DNA from: Streptomyces sp. CB02400
Lineage (GTDB): Bacteria > Actinomycetota > Actinomycetes > Streptomycetales > Streptomycetaceae
DNA length: 36,362 nucleotides
NCBI RefSeq assembly: GCF_001905725.1
Contig: NZ_LIWB01000032.1
Location: forward strand, 1 to 36,362
Direction of reading: 5' to 3'
Shown: in pieces, positions 1 to 8,337 of the stretch
How the letters are laid out: the number at the start of each line of letters is the position of its first letter
How positions within the stretch are numbered: the stretch's first letter is position 1
Program-made: the position numbers and the translations under genes
Notes under the pieces: generated by a model
What the model saw: only the letters and a program-made list of their open reading frames with translations
The model's database searches: none
Told to the model about the DNA's origin: nothing

Positions 1-40
1 ACAACCTAAATCACCAGTATTGGATCTAAGACGTCATCTC
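1..40. repeat. Terminal repeat at left window end (IS-end-like)
   Basis: From base 8 the sequence AAATCACC-A-GTATTGG-AT-CTA matches, in inverted orientation, the last bases of the window (AAATCACC-G-GTATTGG-GC-CTA when the right end is reverse-complemented): 18 of 21 positions agree. Mirror-image copies of one sequence at both edges are what is expected when an assembly stops in copies of a repeated IS element. The IS family of this end is not identified. Confidence 0.5.
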
Positions 41-114
41 GATTGGCGTGTAAACGTAGGGCTCAGGCTTGCTGTGATACACATCTGACCTGCAGGTTGC
101 GCCATACTCCACGA

Positions 115-432
115 GTGACTACACCGATAGGCCCCGTGGTCCTCTTCGATGACGACTACTACATGTACGTCCTCCAGGACCAAGCGTCCGCCGAGGCATG
201 GTGGGAGATGCCCGACGAGTACGCCTGCGGGTTCGACGCCCTCGCCAGACCGTTGCGTATGACGGGTGAGCCGCATCAGGTCACCCTTGAGCTCAGTGGT
301 GATGAACCGGCCGAGGCCGACCTGCGTCGTCTCGTCGTCGACCACTACCAGCGGTTCCTGCAAGGGCGGACGCCGCCCCGAGGATCCACTCTTTCAGAGT
401 TCATTGCGGGACTGCCTGTCGAGAGCGCGTAA
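115..432 (+). CDS. Hypothetical protein, 105 aa
   Basis: A small acidic protein with no family I recognise. It begins with a Val-Thr-Thr-Pro-Ile stretch and has an aromatic patch (FDDDYYMYVL) near the N-terminus and a Trp-Trp pair around residue 30. I chose the GTG at 115 because the codons upstream of it (the open frame reaches back to 43) are rich in Arg and Cys and do not look coding. No signal peptide or membrane segment is visible. Its size, acidity and the many immunity-type relics elsewhere in the window would fit a small immunity or antitoxin-like protein, but that is only inference. The downstream neighbour is a convergent IS5-type relic. Confidence 0.5.
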   Translation: MTTPIGPVVLFDDDYYMYVLQDQASAEAWWEMPDEYACGFDALARPLRMTGEPHQVTLELSGDEPAEADLRRLVVDHYQRFLQGRTPPRGSTLSEFIAGLPVESA

Positions 433-466
433 CGCAAATCTGTTCGTCGGATAGCACGCCAGCGGA

Positions 467-842
467 TCAGGAAACGAGCCTGCGGTAGCAGATGAGAGTG
501 CAGGCGGTGCTGGTGAAGGCGAGAAAGTGGTCGGTCGGTCTCGCGTTCGTAGCGTCGGTGAAGGCGTCGACAGCCGGCGAGCCAGGCCATGGTGCGTTCG
601 ATGGTCCAGCGGTCGCGGCCCAGCCGCTGCGAGGGCTCGACACCCTTGCGGGCGATGCGGTGGGCGAGGCCGCGCTGGCGTAGCCAACGCCGCGGGTGGG
701 AGTAGTCATAGCCCTTGTCGCCGTGGAGCTTGCCCGGCTTGCACCGCCTGCGTCCACGACGGGAGCGGATCGGCGGAATGCCCTTCACCAACGGGATCAG
801 AGCCTGGCTGTCGTGCAGGTTCGCCGCCGAGATTGCGACAGA
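467..842 (-). pseudogene. IS5-type transposase, C-terminal fragment with frameshift
   Basis: The minus strand encodes the C-terminal half of an IS5-family DDE transposase: the SAANLHDSQALIPLV and GIPPIRSRRGR segments, KLHGDKGYDY (with the second catalytic Asp), and ERTMAWLAGCRRLHRRYER (with the catalytic Glu). Near base 530 the frame shifts; the correct ending (TDHFLAFTSTACTLICYRRL) continues in another frame to a stop at 467. The N-terminal half and first catalytic Asp are missing, and the reading breaks at about 842. The 843-1099 stretch beyond it reads on the plus strand as RIAQLLAAVLALIRNWTPRD, possibly another transposase tail, but I cannot place it. Dead element. Confidence 0.8.
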
Positions 843-1099
843 GAATCGCCCAGCTCCTGGCCGCCGTCCTAGCCCTCATCCGCAACTGGACCCCACGTGA
901 CATGAACACCACCCTCTACTGGCCCAATCACCCCACAACATCACAGCCAGCACATATTGAGCCGAAACTGGTGGGTTGCCTGCTGTCGGTGACGGCTTTG
1001 ACCCAGGGTCTGAGCGGCATTGCATGACGGCTTCGATCGCCGGTGGTGTGTATCGAGGGCAGTCGAGAGCGACAGTAGTTGGACCGGCAATATGAGGGC

Positions 1100-1381
1100 A
1101 TGGATACGAATGACCCCATGCGGAGTGCTGAGGACGAGGACGTGTGCCGTGTCTGCGGCTACACGGACGGCGATCTCTTCTTCGAGGACACCTGGCCGAC
1201 CCACATCATCTGTCCCTGTTGTAGCTGGGAGTCGGGCACTCAGGCGCTGGGGCTTGAGGGAACCCGGGAGTACCGCGGCTACTGGACTGGGCAGGGCGCC
1301 CCATGGTTCTCACCCCTCGCGCGCCCGAAGGACTGGGACCTGCTCGCACAGCTGCAGAACATTCCCCCGCACTGGCGCTGA
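1100..1381 (+). CDS. CPCC-type cysteine-rich protein, 93 aa
   Basis: A small protein with a zinc-ribbon-like cysteine pattern: CRVCGY near residue 18 and ICPCCSWE near residue 41, followed by a Trp-rich C-terminal half ending DWDLLAQLQNIPPHWR. The paired CxxC and CPCC arrangement matches the cysteine-rich CPCC family (Pfam Cys_rich_CPCC), whose function is unknown and which is often found among toxin-immunity genes. I chose ATG 1100; a TTG at 1079 and an ATG at 1118 are in the same frame, and none has a strong ribosome site. Zinc binding by the four cysteines is inferred. It is followed by an IS630 element on the same strand. Confidence 0.65.
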   Translation: MDTNDPMRSAEDEDVCRVCGYTDGDLFFEDTWPTHIICPCCSWESGTQALGLEGTREYRGYWTGQGAPWFSPLARPKDWDLLAQLQNIPPHWR

Positions 1382-1469
1382 CCCCACGTCCTGCAGCGAT
1401 TGTGGCCGTAACCAGATTCCGTCCAGACACACGGCGCAGCCGTCGCCTGCACCTGCTCGTTGATCGGGT

Positions 1470-2565
1470 GTGATCGAGGGTGGGGACATGAGGCGGTTGT
1501 CGCCGGCTGCGCAGGAAGATCTGCGGTTGCGAGTAGTGGGCGCGCTGGAGTCGGGGCGGGTTCGAACTTACGGCCAGGCCGCGGAGGTGTTCGGGGTCTC
1601 CGTGCGGTCGGTGGGGACCTGGTGGCGGGCCAGCCGGACGGGTGGGCGGCAGGCGCTACTCGCGGCAGTACGAGAACCCCGGGCGGGCAAGGGCGAGCTG
1701 ATCGATATGTCTGCTCGTGGGGCGGTCCTTGCGGCGATGCGGGAGTACACCCCGGCTAGCATCGGGCAGTCCGGAGTGCTGTGGACCCGCGCCTCGGTCA
1801 GGACGCTGGTCAAGCTGGTGTGCGGGGTGGCGATGACCGAGCAGGGGGTGGGCAAGTGGCTGCGCCGGCACGGCTTCACTCCGCAGCGCCCGGCCCGCCA
1901 CTCCTACCGGCAGCACAACGACCAGGCCAGCCGTTGGCTTCAGGAAGAGTATCCGGCGATCCGGGCCAGGGCGAGTAAAGAGAAGGCCGAGCTGGTCTGG
2001 GCCGATCAGTGCGGACTGCGCTCGGACACCGCGCCGCCCGGCCGCTCATGGGCACCGGCCGGGCAGACACCGCTGGTGCGGGTGAACGGCCGCCGCTTCA
2101 GGATGAACATCATGTCGGCGATCGCCTCGCGGGGCGCTGTGGTTCACCGTCTTCCCGGGCAAGTTCACCGCGAAGGTGATGTGCGGGTTCCTCAATCGCC
2201 TCGGTCGCCAGACCGGGCGGAAGGTCCACGTGATCGTAGACCGGCACCCAGTCCACCGCAGCAAGGCCGTCCGTGCCTGGCTCGCCGCTAACGCCGACCG
2301 CATCGAACTGCATCTGATGCCCGGTTACAGCCCGGAACTCAACCCCGACGAGCTGCTGAACGCCGACCTGAAACACCACGTCCACGCCGCCCGCGCCACC
2401 TCCACCGACGACCTGGCCCGCGAGACCCGGCGCTTCTTGCACCGCCGCCAGCGCCAACCACGCATCATCTGCGGATACTTCGCCGCCCGGCATGTCCGCT
2501 ACACCTCAGAAAGACCGCTCCTGGACATGGGCACGCTCCGAGAACTGGGCATCGAATGGGCATAG
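1470..2565 (+). pseudogene. IS630-family transposase, frameshifted
   Basis: The first part (GTG 1470 or ATG 1488) carries an N-terminal helix-turn-helix (TYGQAAEVFGVSVRSVGTWW), a winged second domain, and the first catalytic Asp in LVWADQCGLRSD. The second part, in the +1 frame, has the second Asp in VHVIVDRHPVHRSK and the Glu in YSPELNPDELLNADLKHH, ending at 2565. The frames meet near 2130-2136 in a G run (CGGGGC); one extra G would restore SRGALWFTVFPGKF. All three DDE residues are present, so the element broke recently or has a sequence error. Some IS630 members use programmed frameshifting, but usually as -1 slippage on a clear heptamer, which I do not see. Confidence 0.85.
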
Positions 2566-3298
2566 GGACGGCAGCGAGACCCCGGGGCCGCGCCGGTCCT
2601 GGGGGCTCGTGCGCGGGGACCGCTGCGGCTTCTCGACAACCGTCTCCTCATCCATCCCGCGATGACGACGTCCGGACTCGGCCACGACAACCCGCTTCAC
2701 CCGGTGGTGGAACCTCATCGAGGCGGGTCACCGGCACTTCTCGCGGCCGGATGTCCCGGGTCCGGGTCGAGCCGTAGTGCCGCCACCACGGGAAATGGAC
2801 TGGGACCGTCCTAGCCGAACGGGCCAACCGGACGCGGTGAGACAGTGTGAGGCATACTCGCCGGCCCCCTGTGCCACCTCCTCCGGGACCGGGGAGGCAG
2901 ATAACCCCGGAAGCAGGTTCCGACAGGCCGAACTCACCGGCCGGGCGGTGGAGCCCACCTGAGCAGGCTGACTCCCTTGCTTCCCGCTCTCCTCTTACCT
3001 GTCGACAGGCATTTCTTCCTGATCGGTCCACCCGACGGCCGCGCCGGCGGCGGGATTCGCCCCCGGGCAATAAGTAACCAAACGATCAAGCAATGCTACT
3101 CTCTGTATTCGATCGCTGATCAGGGCGGTCCGGTCCCCGGTCAGCGGGTGTCCGGGAAGCCCGTTGCTTCAGGGATACAGGGCGCGAGCCCGGGTGTGCT
3201 GCGACAGCAATTCAGCTGCTCCCACAGGCTCGACCGCCGCCGCTGTCGACCTGCTGATCTGCGGAACACCATCCCTCTGGCATGGGAGGAACACAAGC
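2566..3298. other. Gene-free stretch with possible promoter
   Basis: No convincing gene on either strand. Most of it is G+C-rich, but about 3068-3120 is clearly richer in A and T (taagtaaccaaacgatcaag and the following tgctactctctgtattcg), which in such a genome suggests a promoter or operator for the condensation-domain gene starting at 3299. Reverse-strand reading also gives promoter-like hexamers, so the direction is undecided. I saw no clean long palindrome. Confidence 0.35.
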
Positions 3299-4705
3299 AT
3301 GCGCCAAATCCCCTGGGAATCGGCCGATATCGCGCCGGGGCACATTGTCCAGTGGCGTGTGAGGGTCGTGGGCCCAGCTCCTGCGGACCGCCCCCGGGAG
3401 GAATACCGCCGGAGCGCGTCGTTCAATCAGGACAAGCACTACTCACTGATCGAGGCCACCCGCAACACCGAGGACCCGCTGGCCTCATGGCTTGCTGTCA
3501 CGTTCGAGGTCGAGGGAACGCTGCACCGTGGAGCGTTGGAGAAGGCGCTGCTCCATCTGGTGCGACGGCACCACTGCTTGCGCTGCGAGTTCCGGCGGCT
3601 CACCGAGGACCTCGCCCTCGCCGTGTACGGGCCGGACGACATCGAGCTGGAAGCCGTCGACATGGGCGCGTTCGACACACCGCAGGAGGTCCGCGCGTTC
3701 CTGGCGGACAGCTTTCAGAAGGACGCCGACACGCTGGTCTGGCCGCCGTACACCATGGGGGCGGTCGTTCGGGACGGCGGCTCCACCACGGTGTACCTCG
3801 CGTTCGACCACATCGTCTCCGACGGAATGTCGATGCCGAACATCGCCTACGACGTTCAGACCGCGTACGCCGCCTACTGCGCTGGCGAGGACCCCGAACT
3901 CCCGCCTGCCGGAAGCTACGTCGACTTCGCCCGGGAACAGCGGCACCGCTACGCATCCATCGAGGTCGACGACGGCAGTCTCGCCTACTGGAAGGCGTTC
4001 ATCGCCCGGAACGGCGGTATCTTCCCGCGGTTCCCGCTGGACCTCGGGGCCGAGCCCGGTCGCCTGTACCCGGCGTTCAACGAATCCGCGACCCTGCTGA
4101 ACGACCGAGAGGCCGAGATGCTGGAGGTCCGCTGCCGGGAAGTGGGCGGGAAACCCTTCATGGGACTCCTCGCGGCGGTTGCCGTGGCTCTGCGCGAGGA
4201 GGGCGGACCGGACCTCTACCGCGCGCTGTTGCCGGTCAGCGAGCGCGGCCGGGACACCTGGCGGCACTCCGTCGGCTGGTTCGTCAATACCCTGCCCATC
4301 GAATTCTCCGTTGCCAGGGAACTGGATTTCGCCCAGCTCATCGCAGGGGTACGGGATGGATTCAGCACGATGATGGAGAGCATCGACGTGCCCTTCGTCC
4401 GGGCATGGGAACTCCTCGCACCCGAGTACTTCACGGGCCGCAGCTGGCCGTTCCCGGTCAACTTCGTCTCCTACATCGACATGAGGAAGTGTCCGGGAGC
4501 CGAGAACCACGCACGATGGCGGCCGATGGCATACGTGTGGGTGTCGTGCGTGAACGGCACCACCTCATGGTTCCAACGGGATTCCGACGGCCTACACATC
4601 AACTCGATCTACGTCGACATCCCGCAGGCCCACCAGACCATGGCCCGCCTCCAAGACACCCTCCGCAAGACACTACGGACGATGGCCCGTTCTGCGGCGA
4701 TGTGA
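3299..4705 (+). CDS. Stand-alone condensation-domain protein, 468 aa
   Basis: A free-standing member of the condensation-domain superfamily (NRPS condensation and PapA-like acyltransferases), enzymes that join an acyl or aminoacyl group to an amine or alcohol, often from a carrier protein. The catalytic HxxxDG motif is intact (HIVSDG, residues 171-176, with the active His at 171), as is the later VGWFVNTLP motif (325-333) in the second lobe. The length is that of one complete domain. No carrier protein, adenylation domain or polyketide gene is nearby, so its substrates are unknown. Start ATG 3299 is supported by GGGAGGA eight bases upstream; longer in-frame starts lack one. It lies between IS630 and IS6 relics, which suggests it was moved here or left behind from a cluster. 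Confidence 0.88.
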   Translation: MRQIPWESADIAPGHIVQWRVRVVGPAPADRPREEYRRSASFNQDKHYSLIEATRNTEDPLASWLAVTFEVEGTLHRGALEKALLHLVRRHHCLRCEFRRLTEDLALAVYGPDDIELEAVDMGAFDTPQEVRAFLADSFQKDADTLVWPPYTMGAVVRDGGSTTVYLAFDHIVSDGMSMPNIAYDVQTAYAAYCAGEDPELPPAGSYVDFAREQRHRYASIEVDDGSLAYWKAFIARNGGIFPRFPLDLGAEPGRLYPAFNESATLLNDREAEMLEVRCREVGGKPFMGLLAAVAVALREEGGPDLYRALLPVSERGRDTWRHSVGWFVNTLPIEFSVARELDFAQLIAGVRDGFSTMMESIDVPFVRAWELLAPEYFTGRSWPFPVNFVSYIDMRKCPGAENHARWRPMAYVWVSCVNGTTSWFQRDSDGLHINSIYVDIPQAHQTMARLQDTLRKTLRTMARSAAM

Positions 4706-5005
4706 GTGAACGCTGGGCGCTCACGCACCTGATCGGGCCCGACGCGCCCCGGCAGTGCCAGTCTGGGGTTCCGTCGCGTGGCCTGGGCGCGAGTCGGACA
4801 ACGTCAGTGGCACAGGTGGTCGATGGATCAAGGAGTGCCGCTTCCTGCGCGCGCAGGCCGACCGCTGAGATGCCGGCGGTGGCGTGCTCGTCAGTGCCGT
4901 GCCACCGCCCCTGCACAGAAGCCGCTGTGGGTGGTACCAGAACCTCGGCCGCCAGGAAGGCCTCCTCACTCCCGCGGGCGCTGACACGTTGGCTGAGCCG
5001 GTGGG
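4706..5005. other. Gene-free stretch before IS6 relic
   Basis: No supported gene. Open frames on both strands have coding-unlike composition (runs of Arg, Pro, Ala). The last bases (about 4990-5010, gctgagccggtgggatgatc) may be the outer end of the IS6-type element that follows, but the opposite end is missing so this cannot be paired. Confidence 0.3.
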
Positions 5006-5289
5006 ATGATCTTCTGGTTGATCATGCGGGAGGGGTTGTCCGTGGACAGCGCGTCGCCGTCGTGCAAGGGGCACCGGTACCCGGTCGAGGTCATCTCCCA
5101 CTGCGTGTGGCTGTACTTTCGCTTCCCGCTGTCGTTCCGGGAGGTCGAGGAGCTGATGCTTGGACGCGGTGTGGTCGTCTCGTACGAGACGGTCCGGCGG
5201 TGGTGCGCCAAGTTCGGGCAGGCCTATGCGAACGGACTGCGCCGCCGCCGACCGAGGCCCTGGGATAAACGGCATCTGGATGGTGACTG
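5006..5289 (+). pseudogene. IS6-family transposase, N-terminal fragment
   Basis: The translated start matches IS6/IS26-family transposases: CKGHRYPVEVISHCVWLYFR, then the conserved FREVEELMLGRGV, VSYETVRRWCAKFGQ and an Arg-rich RRRRPRPWDKRHLD segment, where the family continues into the first catalytic Asp region. The similarity stops at about 5289 and a different sequence follows, so the whole catalytic domain is missing. The true start may be ATG 5006 or GTG 5042. The break point joins it to an unrelated DNA-binding-protein fragment, consistent with deletion after insertion. Confidence 0.8.
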
Positions 5290-5315
5290 CCCCATGCGTC
5301 GCTGCTGCCCGCGAG

Positions 5316-5512
5316 CACGGTGTGCTGTCGGCCGCAGGCCAGAACAAAAACGAGGACCTGGTCGGCGCCGCCGAAGCAGCCCGGATCCTCGGATACAGCA
5401 ACGACGACAGCTTCATCAGCGCCCTCGGCCACGGACTCCTGCCCGCTCTCGAACAACCCGACGGATTCGAGTACCGCCGCGGCGGCGCCGGCCGACCACG
5501 GCCGGCGACTGG
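5316..5512 (+). pseudogene. Fragment of HTH DNA-binding protein
   Basis: In one plus-strand frame there is a short coding-like segment: DLVGAAEAARILGYSNDDSF, then a Leu-rich turn and EQPDGFEYRRGGAGRPR. The pattern (AAEAARILGY, then a wing and a basic GRPR tail) resembles excisionase or MerR-type helix-turn-helix domains seen in small proteins of integrative elements. It has no clear start codon of its own and runs into unrelated sequence after about 5512. I regard it as an internal piece of a mobile-element regulator. The family assignment is tentative. Confidence 0.4.
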
Positions 5513-5692
5513 GGGCACATTGGCCTCAAGCCCGCCCCGGGCGCCTCGTCGCTGGGTGATCAATCCCGTGCCTCAGCGGTGTGGTCTTCGGCCGGCGGGT
5601 GCGGTTCCTCGATGTGGTAGCAGGGGCGTCTGGCTGGGTGGTGGGGGTGCCGACTGGAGGATGCGCGCCGCGGTCGTGCGGTTCGGGAGGGC

Positions 5693-6103
5693 TCAGTGCG
5701 GGGTGCGGCCGGTGATCGCGCCGCCGGGGTCGGTGAGCTGGGCGATGCGGACACAGATGCATTTGCCGACTGGCTCCCGGTGGGTTTCGAAGCTCTGGGC
5801 CACGGCCATGACGATCTCCAGGCCGTGCCGGCCGACCCGGCCCGCATCGGCGGCTCGCGCCAGGGGCAGGGCCGAGTTCGAGTCCCGCACCTGCGCCTCG
5901 ACCGTATCCCCGACAATGCGAAGGCCCATCAGCACCGGGCCCGGAACGTACTTGCGGGCGTTGATGACCAGCTCACTGGCCACCAGCTGGATCAGGCCCA
6001 GCGCCCGCTGGTCAACCGGCAGGCCGTGCTCGGCCTGGACCCCGGTCAGGAGGGCTGCTGCCAGGTGGCATGCCCGCCCGCTGCTCCCAGCGGGCGAGGG
6101 CAA
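5693..6103 (-). CDS. ATP-binding protein, anti-sigma-factor kinase-like, 136 aa
   Basis: A single HATPase domain of the RsbW/SpoIIAB-like kind common in Streptomyces, where such proteins are thought to bind or phosphorylate anti-anti-sigma factors in the cytoplasm. The N box reads ELVINARKY (around residue 50), the ADP-contact region is VRDSNSALP, and the G2 region is GRHGLEIVMAVAQSFE. The C-terminus (VGKCICVRIAQL) completes the beta-sheet. The start is uncertain: no ATG or GTG sits well, and I chose TTG 6103, preceded by AGGA. It lies 11 bases after the stop of the small upstream gene, so both are probably one operon. No sigma factor or antagonist gene is nearby. Confidence 0.7.
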   Translation of the reverse strand: MPSPAGSSGRACHLAAALLTGVQAEHGLPVDQRALGLIQLVASELVINARKYVPGPVLMGLRIVGDTVEAQVRDSNSALPLARAADAGRVGRHGLEIVMAVAQSFETHREPVGKCICVRIAQLTDPGGAITGRTPH

Positions 6104-6114
6104 CGGCCGCAGTC

Positions 6115-6300
6115 CTACAGGGCCCTGGGAGGCTGCCTCGGCTCGAAGACGCTCTGCGGGGCGCTCGGCTGGGCGGTGGCTGCCCCGCGCAGTACCTGTG
6201 CCAGGTCTCGGTGTATCCGGTCGGCTTCGCCTCGGACCTGGACGGGGATGTCGCCGCGTTCGGCGACGAGGCGGTCGTAAACAGGGGTCTGCGAGAACAC
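6115..6300 (-). CDS. Small hypothetical protein upstream of the ATPase gene
   Basis: A short protein whose recognisable part reads RLTVFSQTPVYDRLVAERGD then IPVQVRGEADRIHRDLAQVL, a pattern I have seen in small Streptomyces proteins encoded near anti-sigma-like ATPases and XRE regulators. The function is unknown. The start is not settled: GTG 6300 begins inside this motif, while coding-like sequence (PAYRSLKGNR) continues upstream to about 6340 in the same frame without a start. An ATG at 6349 lies in a different frame, so a frameshift near the N-terminus is possible and the gene may be damaged. Confidence 0.45.
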   Translation of the reverse strand: MFSQTPVYDRLVAERGDIPVQVRGEADRIHRDLAQVLRGAATAQPSAPQSVFEPRQPPRAL

Positions 6301-6349
6301 GGTGAGGCGGTTTCCCTTCAGCGAGCGGTACGCCGGACCGGCGCAGCAT

Positions 6350-7003
6350 ACTGGCCCGGATACCGCCCTGCTGGAGGCGGGGCGTTCAGGCCGGAACGGC
6401 GGGGACGGAATCCTCGGTGGTCCAGTCGCCGTCGCAGAGGGCGGCGACCAGGCGGGCGTGGTCGCCGGGGAGTCAGCCGGCGCGGTGTTCGGTGCGGGCT
6501 TTGGCAAGCCAAGTGCTGATCTTGACGGTGTCGCCGCCAACCCCACATCCCCACCAGGCCCGGCCTCTCCCGCACGGACCTGCCGGGAACTGATCACCTA
6601 CCCGGAAACCGTCATCCTCGCCGCAGCCCTCGACCGCCTGCCCCCTCTCCCCTGCCACGCGCCGGGTAAGCCGTCCTCCTCCTCCACCTCGCCGGCCGCC
6701 TGCACCCGCCCCGCCTCGTACCCACCGCCCACGACCTGCTCTGGACATGCCTGACCACCCACTGAAACCAGCCCCGCACCCGGCTCCCGGCGCCCCGCCG
6801 ACTCCCGCACCACAGACGCGCCAACCACACTGCGCAAGAACCAACGCCCCGCTCAACTCACTGCACAGCAGAAGCAACCAACTCAGCCCACGCACCACCC
6901 GCCGCCGGGCCTTGGACACGCCGTGGGACTCACCCACGGAACAGACACGCCACATCTGCGTGGGATGGTCAGTCGACCGCGCGCGGTACCAGCCGCACAA
7001 CGC
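6350..7003. other. Degenerate stretch with a possible helicase-associated relic
   Basis: No intact gene. On the minus strand between about 6545 and 6390 two coding-like pieces lie in line: VKISTWLAKARTEHRAG, a TGA stop, then LPGDHARLVAALCDGDWTTE. They resemble the repeated tails of helicase-associated-domain proteins, but I cannot prove it. The rest (6600-7003) has open frames on both strands made of Gly/Arg or Pro/Thr runs, which look like GC-rich noise. Confidence 0.3.
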
Positions 7004-7396
7004 TCATGACTCCGCGCCCGATCCACCCGAGCAGGCCCGTCTCCACGGCCGGCTAGGCAGCGGTGCGGTCCCGCATCCGTTGCCATTCCCGTCTCCACCT
7101 GGGCGGAGTTGGCCCGTCTCAGTTCGCTTTGACGGCTTGGACGGTGGGGGCCGTACAGGCGGCAGTTCCCACGGCTTCAGGGACCCGCTGATCAGGCCCG
7201 CCACGCACTGAACGGCACCTGCCGTGCAGTGCCACCAGCCGCCGTTCCGGGAGGCCACCGTGACAGTCCACTCGTCGGGGTCGGCCACACTGGTGGTCCA
7301 GAGGAAGTAGTCGCCCTGGAACGACGTGGCCCAGGGCAGCAGCCCTCCGGGAGCGGGAAACGGGTACAGAGGGGCGACCGTGTCGGCGTGCCGCCG
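7004..7396 (-). pseudogene. SUKH (SMI1/KNR4) family protein, C-terminal fragment
   Basis: The minus strand from about 7396 reads as the C-terminal half of a SUKH-superfamily protein: VAPLYPFPAPGGLLPWATS, FQGDYFLWTTSVADPDEWTV, NGGWWHCTAGAVQCVAGLIS and GSLKPWELPP. The paired Trp motifs and the ending SGSLKPWELPP are typical of this family, many of whose bacterial members are immunity proteins against polymorphic toxins. The N-terminal half is missing; the reading begins just beyond the stop of the adjacent LysR gene, so it was cut by a rearrangement. No start codon with a ribosome site is present. It is best treated as an immunity-gene relic. Confidence 0.7.
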
Positions 7397-7405
7397 GTGA
7401 GTCGC

Positions 7406-8257
7406 TCAGTCGTGGTAGGCGGCGGTCGCGATCTGGACGAACGAGCGGATCAGTGGATTCGTGTCGGCCTCGTTCCATGCCACCACCACGCGGCTCGGCG
7501 GCATGTCGATCAGCGGCACCACGGTGAGCCCCTCTCCCGGCTCGTGGTCCAGGAGAGTCATGCCGACCGTGCCGTTCCAGAGAACGGCTTGCCGGCATTC
7601 CTGGACGGCGCGTACCACCGGGCCCTCGCGAGGTTCCCCGCCGTTCCAGTACGACTGCCAGATGGGGTCGGTGCCCTCCGGGAACAGGAACCAGCGGCGG
7701 TCGGCCAGGTCGGCCAGCTTCAGGCTGTCGCGACGGGCCAGCGGATCGTCGGCGCGCAGCAGCGCTCCCACCGGGTCGGCGCGCAGCTCGTGCACGGTCA
7801 GGCCGGTCTCGTCGAACGGCTCGCGGGTCAGGGCGACGTCGACCAGTCCGGCGTGCAGCCCGCAGGTGGGATCGGTCAGGTCGGTCTCGCGGATGCGGAC
7901 CTCGACGCACGGGTGCCGCCGGTGGTAGGCGTTGGCCAGCCGGGTTGCGCCTGGGTCGGTGCTGTCACCCAGTATGCCGACGGTGATGGTCGCGGCGCCG
8001 GCGGCCGCCGCCACGCGTACGCGTACCCGGTCGGCTTGGTCGAGCAGGGCGCGAGCCTCATCGAGCAGTACCGCCCCCACCGGAGTGAGCGTGACACCGG
8101 CGGAGGATCGGTTGAGCAGCGCGGCGCCGACCTCGGTCTCCAGCTGCTTGATCGCCCGGCTCAGTGGCGGCTGACTCATGTGCAGCCGGCCGGCGGCCCG
8201 GCCGAAGTGGAGTTCTTCGGCGACCGCCACGAAATAGCGCAGCGTGCGTAGCTCCAT
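7406..8257 (-). CDS. LysR-family transcriptional regulator, 283 aa
   Basis: Full-length LysR regulator. Residues 1-60 form the winged helix-turn-helix (LRYFVAVAEELHFGRAAGRL, then MSQPPLSRAIKQLE), and the rest is the two-lobed effector-binding domain, including a DVALTREPFDETGL segment and a C-terminal helix. The length is close to the family's usual 290-300. ATG 8257 begins the canonical MELRTLRYF start. The gene is divergent from the cupin/DoxX reading frame starting at 8338, with an LysR-type palindrome in the 80-bp gap. By family habit it probably regulates that gene and itself. The inducer is unknown. Confidence 0.92.
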   Translation of the reverse strand: MELRTLRYFVAVAEELHFGRAAGRLHMSQPPLSRAIKQLETEVGAALLNRSSAGVTLTPVGAVLLDEARALLDQADRVRVRVAAAAGAATITVGILGDSTDPGATRLANAYHRRHPCVEVRIRETDLTDPTCGLHAGLVDVALTREPFDETGLTVHELRADPVGALLRADDPLARRDSLKLADLADRRWFLFPEGTDPIWQSYWNGGEPREGPVVRAVQECRQAVLWNGTVGMTLLDHEPGEGLTVVPLIDMPPSRVVVAWNEADTNPLIRSFVQIATAAYHD

Positions 8258-8264
8258 GCTGCGA

Positions 8265-8283
8265 CGATACCCGTACGGTATCG
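8265..8283. promoter_or_regulatory. LysR-type operator palindrome
   Basis: The 19-nt sequence CGATACCCGTACGGTATCG has perfect 7-bp arms (CGATACC/GGTATCG) around a 5-bp spacer and contains the T-N11-A layout of LysR binding sites. It lies 8 bases upstream of the LysR start codon and 55 bases before the divergent cupin start, as expected for a site controlling both. Binding by the adjacent regulator is inferred. Confidence 0.65.
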
Positions 8284-8337
8284 AGATCTCGGAATGGGTC
8301 TTGGACAGTCGCAGTGCCCTGGCAGTGGAATCGGGGC

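Noticed and set aside
3485..4510. Long minus-strand open frame (341 codons) opposite the condensation-domain gene
   Set aside because: Antisense shadow of a gene with clear motifs and a ribosome site on the plus strand.
2977..5268. 763-codon plus-strand open frame overlapping the condensation-domain gene
   Set aside because: Runs in a different frame through the real gene; Arg/Gly/Pro-rich translation without family features except where it coincides with other genes' frames.
6473..7211. Open frames on both strands in the 6.5-7.2 kb stretch
   Set aside because: Gly/Arg or Pro/Thr runs with no motif; typical of GC-rich noncoding DNA.
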